Assembly: GCA_965263375.1 (NCBI GenBank)
Contig: OZ253669.1
Location: 558,001 to 622,000 of the forward strand
Reading direction: 5' to 3'
From: JAJFFW01 sp965263375
Lineage (GTDB): Bacteria > Pseudomonadota > Alphaproteobacteria > Caulobacterales > Parvularculaceae
Length of the DNA: 64,000 bases
Part shown: positions 60,397-64,000 of the stretch, piece after piece
Numbering within the stretch: the stretch's first letter is position 1
How the letters are laid out: each line of letters begins with the position of its first letter
Position numbers and translations under genes: made by a program
The notes under the pieces: model-generated
Database searches by the model: none
Seen by the model: only the letters and a program-made list of their open reading frames with translations
What the model was told of the DNA's origin: nothing

Positions 60397-63195
60397 ATGG
60401 CGGCAGCGTCAAAAGCTAAAAGCGCGGAAAAAACAGGGAATGGCGATACGCGTCTCTATTTAGTGGATGGATCAGCCTATATCTTTCGCGCTTATCATGC
60501 TTTGCCGCCCCTAACCCGCAAATCAGACGGCGCGCCGATTGGCGCGGTGTCTGGCTTTTGCAATATGCTTTATAAACTGCTCACCGATATGGGGGATGAG
60601 CATGACCCAACTCATTTTGCTGTGATTTTCGACTACTCCTCAAAAACCTTCAGGAATGAGCTTTATGATCAGTATAAAGCCAACCGCGATGCGCCGCCGG
60701 AAGACTTAGTCCCCCAGTTTTCTATGGTGCGCGATGCAACCCGCGCGTTTAACGTTCCGGCGATTGAAGTTGAGGGGTTTGAAGCTGATGATGTCATCGC
60801 GGCTTATGCCGCCCAAATTGAGGAAGGCGGGGGCGAATGTGTGATTATTTCTTCGGATAAAGATTTGATGCAGCTGGTGACCGACCGGGTCACCATGTTT
60901 GATACCATGAAGAATAAGCGCATAGGCCGCGAACAGGTTATTGAAAAATTTGGCGCGCTTCCTGAAAAAGTAATCGATATTCAAGCGCTTGCGGGCGACA
61001 GCGCGGACAATGTGCCTGGTGTTCCGGGTATTGGCGTTAAAACCGCCGCGCAATTGCTTGAGGAATATGGCGATCTTGAAAACCTTCTTGCCAAGGCGGA
61101 GGGCATTAAGCAAAAGAAACGCCGTGAAAATCTGATCGAGTTTGCTGATGATGCGCGGCTTTCAAAAGAGCTTGTGACGCTTAGAACAGACACGCCCCTT
61201 CCTCATAAGATTGATGAATTATTGATGCAGCCTATCGACGCTGAAAAGTTGCTTGGCTTTTTGGGGGAAATGGAGTTTCAAACGCTGACCCGGCGTGTCG
61301 CCGCGGACCTGGGTGCGACGCCCGCCGCAGGCGCCGCGCAAAGTAGTGAGCCTGCGCAAAAGCAATATGATATTGTCTATACAGAAAAAGAGTTAAAAGC
61401 GTGGGTTGCGCGCGCTTATAAGCGCGGGGTTATCGCAGTTGATACGGAAACGGATAGCCTTAATGCGATGCAGGCTAATTTGGTGGGCGTGTCGCTTTCT
61501 GATACGGCGGGTAAAGCCTGTTACATTCCCGTTGGCCATGGCGCTAAGGGGCTCGCTCTTGATGACGCGAATGTTTCCAAACAAATCCCTCTTGATAAGG
61601 CGGTCGCGCTGTTAAAGCCGATGTTAGAAGATGAAAGCATTCTAAAGGTCGGTCAAAACCTTAAATATGACGCCCTCGTCCTGTCGCGATATGGTATAAA
61701 TTTAACGGCGATAGATGACACGATGCTAATCTCCTACACGCTTGATTGCGGTGTCGGCGGCCATGGTATGGACGAACTTGCAAAGCGATGGCTTGATCAT
61801 GATACGATCAAATTTTCTGATCTAGCGGGAACGGGCAAAAAACAAAAGACTTTTGACGAGATAGACATCGAAAAAGCTGCGGACTATGCGGCCGAAGACG
61901 CAGATATTACGCTACGGCTTTATAACCAATTAAAACCGCGCCTTGCGGCCGACGGTAAAACCACCGTTTACGAAACATTAGAACGCCCATTGGTTTCGGT
62001 TATTGCGGATATGGAAAAGGCTGGGGTAAAAGTTGACAAAGCGGTTTTGTCACGGCTTTCTGCTGATTTCAACCAGCGCATGGCGGCCCATGAAGCTGAA
62101 GCCCATGAGCTTGCTGGCGAAGAGTTTAATATGGGTTCGCCCAAGCAGATTTCAGAAATTTTATTTGGCAAGCTTGGACTGCCGGGCGGAAAGAAAACCG
62201 CTAAGGGGGCTTGGTCAACAAAGGCGGATGTGCTTGAGCACTTGGCGGCGGAAGGACACGAATTGCCGCGTGCGATTTTAAACTGGCGCGGATTATCAAA
62301 GCTTAAAAGTACCTATACAGATGCATTGCCGGAGGCGATAAACCCAGAGACCGGCCGTATCCACACATCTTATTCTTTGGCTTCAACAACAACTGGTCGT
62401 CTTGCGTCAACTGACCCGAACTTACAGAATATTCCAATCCGTACGGAGGATGGACGTAAAATCCGTACCGCTTTTATTCCAGACAAGGGCAATGTGTTGA
62501 TATCGGCTGATTACAGTCAGATTGAGCTGCGCTTGCTTGCGCATATTGCTGACTTAAAGTCGATGAAACAAGCATTTGCTGATGGTGTTGATATTCACGC
62601 GCTGACCGCATCAGAAATGTTTGGCGTTCCCGTCAAAGGCATGGACCCAATGGTGCGCCGCCGCGCCAAGGCGATTAACTTCGGCATTATCTATGGCATT
62701 TCTGCATTCGGTCTTGCCAATCAGCTCGATATTTCTCGCACGGAAGCGAAAGAATATATCGATAGCTATTTTGAAAAATTTCCCGGCATTAAGCGCTATA
62801 TGGATGATATTAAAGAAAAGGCCCGGGCGGACGGTTTTGTTGAAACGATCTTTGGGCGACGTACTTATGTTGGCGGCATTAAAGATAAAAACCCCGCAAT
62901 GCGCGCCTATGCTGAGCGACAAGCTATTAATGCGCCAATCCAAGGGGCGGCGGCGGATGTAATCCGCCGTGCGATGGTGCGAATGCCTGGCGCTTTGGAT
63001 GATGCGGGATTAGCTGCGCAGATGCTTCTGCAAGTGCATGACGAATTGATTTTTGAGGCGCCCAAAAAAGACTCTCAAGCAACTTGTGATGTGGTCAGCG
63101 CCGTTATGGCGGATGCGCATAAACCGGCGGTTGAAATTTCAGTGCCGCTGGTGGTGGAAGCGCAAGCCGGGCGCAACTGGGATGAGGCGCATTAG
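60397..63195 (+). CDS. polA: DNA polymerase I
   Basis: A 932-residue three-domain polymerase used in repair and Okazaki fragment maturation. The 5' flap nuclease opens LYLVDGSAYIFRAYHALPPL and contains VEGFEADDVIAAYA, IISSDKDLMQLV and GDSADNVPGVPGIGVKTAAQ. The 3'-5' exonuclease has its acidic pair in IAVDTETDSLNAMQANLVGV and remains plausible as active. The polymerase domain has motif A ISADYSQIELRLLAHI, motif B RRRAKAINFGIIYGISAFGL and motif C LLQVHDELIFEAP. It starts 57 bases after alaS and is followed by a FkbM gene. Confidence 0.98.
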   Translation: MAAASKAKSAEKTGNGDTRLYLVDGSAYIFRAYHALPPLTRKSDGAPIGAVSGFCNMLYKLLTDMGDEHDPTHFAVIFDYSSKTFRNELYDQYKANRDAPPEDLVPQFSMVRDATRAFNVPAIEVEGFEADDVIAAYAAQIEEGGGECVIISSDKDLMQLVTDRVTMFDTMKNKRIGREQVIEKFGALPEKVIDIQALAGDSADNVPGVPGIGVKTAAQLLEEYGDLENLLAKAEGIKQKKRRENLIEFADDARLSKELVTLRTDTPLPHKIDELLMQPIDAEKLLGFLGEMEFQTLTRRVAADLGATPAAGAAQSSEPAQKQYDIVYTEKELKAWVARAYKRGVIAVDTETDSLNAMQANLVGVSLSDTAGKACYIPVGHGAKGLALDDANVSKQIPLDKAVALLKPMLEDESILKVGQNLKYDALVLSRYGINLTAIDDTMLISYTLDCGVGGHGMDELAKRWLDHDTIKFSDLAGTGKKQKTFDEIDIEKAADYAAEDADITLRLYNQLKPRLAADGKTTVYETLERPLVSVIADMEKAGVKVDKAVLSRLSADFNQRMAAHEAEAHELAGEEFNMGSPKQISEILFGKLGLPGGKKTAKGAWSTKADVLEHLAAEGHELPRAILNWRGLSKLKSTYTDALPEAINPETGRIHTSYSLASTTTGRLASTDPNLQNIPIRTEDGRKIRTAFIPDKGNVLISADYSQIELRLLAHIADLKSMKQAFADGVDIHALTASEMFGVPVKGMDPMVRRRAKAINFGIIYGISAFGLANQLDISRTEAKEYIDSYFEKFPGIKRYMDDIKEKARADGFVETIFGRRTYVGGIKDKNPAMRAYAERQAINAPIQGAAADVIRRAMVRMPGALDDAGLAAQMLLQVHDELIFEAPKKDSQATCDVVSAVMADAHKPAVEISVPLVVEAQAGRNWDEAH

Positions 63196-63230
63196 GTTTA
63201 TTGCCACAAACGTTCTTTGCGAGATGGAAT

Positions 63231-64000
63231 ATGGATATCAAGCTCAAAGATCGCTGGAAGCTTGCGCGACAGGCCTTTTATTCGGCGACAAACTTTAACG
63301 GCAATAAGCCTGTGAAAATCGCCACGATTGGGGGGCTCTATCAATTAGAGACGGAAGGAAAACATATTTACGTTCCCTCCGCTCAACGATGGAAACTATA
63401 TCGTTGGGGCTGGGCCGCTCGCCTTGATCGTTTGCGCCAAGAATATGCTTTTGGTCGTGAACTTCCAATAAATGAAGGAAGTACGGTCATTGATATTGGC
63501 GCAAATGCGGGAGAATTTGCTTTCATCGCGGCGCAAGCGGGGGCCCGTTGTTTGTGTATTGAACCGGACCCCCTTGTGAATCTTTGCGCACGCTTGAATA
63601 CAACGTCTTTGGCAAAAATCCGCGTTTACGATGATCTGCTTTGGCGAGAAAACACTGAGATTGACTTTCACCTCGCCCCGCAAAGGGCCGATAGCTCAGT
63701 CTTTTCTGTTTCTGATCATGCGGTGAAAAAACAGGCAGTGACACTCGCTGACTTTATGGCGCGCGAGGGGATTGAACGGGCCGATTTTATCAAATGCGAT
63801 GCTGAAGGGGCCGAGCCAGAGGTATTAGAAGGGGCTGAAAAAGTCCATCACGCGATTGGCTTTTTTGCCGTTGATACGGGGGCGGAGCGAAATGGCGAGC
63901 GTACCCATGAAGCGAGTGAGAAAATCTTTAAAAGCTGGGGCTTTAAAGTAATGCACGAGAAAATCGGCACGCGTTGGATGACCTATGGGGTTAATCTGGA
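63231..64000 (+). CDS. FkbM family methyltransferase (cut by window end)
   Basis: The visible 256 residues of a SAM-dependent FkbM methyltransferase start MDIKLKDRWKLARQAFYSAT. The SAM-binding loop STVIDIGANAGEFAFIAAQA is complete, followed by RCLCIEPDPLVNLCARLNTT (acidic residue contacting the ribose). VTLADFMAREGIERADFIKC then DAEGAEPEVLEGAEKVHHAI matches the rest of the family core. The 3' end lies outside the window. Such enzymes O-methylate sugars, lipids or peptides. It begins 35 bases after polA; a competing ATG at 63224 is out of frame. The substrate is unknown. Confidence 0.9.
   Translation, partial: MDIKLKDRWKLARQAFYSATNFNGNKPVKIATIGGLYQLETEGKHIYVPSAQRWKLYRWGWAARLDRLRQEYAFGRELPINEGSTVIDIGANAGEFAFIAAQAGARCLCIEPDPLVNLCARLNTTSLAKIRVYDDLLWRENTEIDFHLAPQRADSSVFSVSDHAVKKQAVTLADFMAREGIERADFIKCDAEGAEPEVLEGAEKVHHAIGFFAVDTGAERNGERTHEASEKIFKSWGFKVMHEKIGTRWMTYGVNL

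Overview
The window reads as a stretch of chromosome from an alphaproteobacterium of moderate GC content. The indications are a DivL-type kinase with tyrosine in place of the phospho-acceptor histidine, a CycM-like membrane cytochrome c, a 1,635-residue NAD-glutamate dehydrogenase of the 180-kDa class, the ffs-dnaX-ybaB-recR and recA-alaS neighbourhoods, an SOS box of the GAAC-N7-GAAC type ahead of recA, and a candidate 6S RNA. I would guess a Caulobacterales- or Parvularculales-like lineage, but the window alone does not settle this.

Layout. 1-9150 is housekeeping: recR, ybaB, dnaX, SRP RNA, nudC, pheA, cycM, purA and a tethered thioredoxin. 9399-12787 is a thiamin locus with two TPP aptamers in series, a terminator between them, then a MmcQ/YjbR protein, a hotdog-fold protein and thiC. 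12809-15643 is accessory: a pentapeptide-repeat gene carrying a 13-copy, 30-bp tandem array broken by two +1 frameshifts, a DUF559 nuclease-like gene bracketed by palindromic repeats, and a small operon for a ribbon-helix-helix protein and a 38-residue very basic peptide. 15861-17854 holds MAPEG, MetY and NrtS genes. 18016-24794 is a chaperone-usher locus with DUF4402-type pilins and a LuxR-type response regulator. 24901-27118 holds an ArsR/SRPBCC pair and an oxidoreductase, followed by nadE on the minus strand.

29626-33396 is the most novel part. A 56-residue protein built of K-(L/V/A)-G-x tetrads is followed by a strong terminator and then by tightly packed genes for an aKG-HExxH-type peptide beta-hydroxylase, a MOP-superfamily flippase and an ATP-grasp protein. 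I read this as a candidate ribosomally made, post-translationally modified peptide (RiPP) system, with precursor, tailoring enzyme, possible ligase and exporter.

33652-48566 returns to core and envelope genes: YggT, a dolichyl-phosphate-mannose-synthase-like glycosyltransferase, an aldo-keto reductase, an AhpD-like protein, rpe, heparinase II/III, a WbpM-like dehydratase domain, purH and glutamate dehydrogenase. 48732-55913 holds a membrane protein, the candidate 6S RNA, a TPR protein, divL and an AsmA-family gene. 56238-64000 holds the SOS box, recA, alaS, polA and a FkbM methyltransferase cut by the window end. I saw no tRNA or rRNA genes, CRISPR arrays, transposases or prophage genes.
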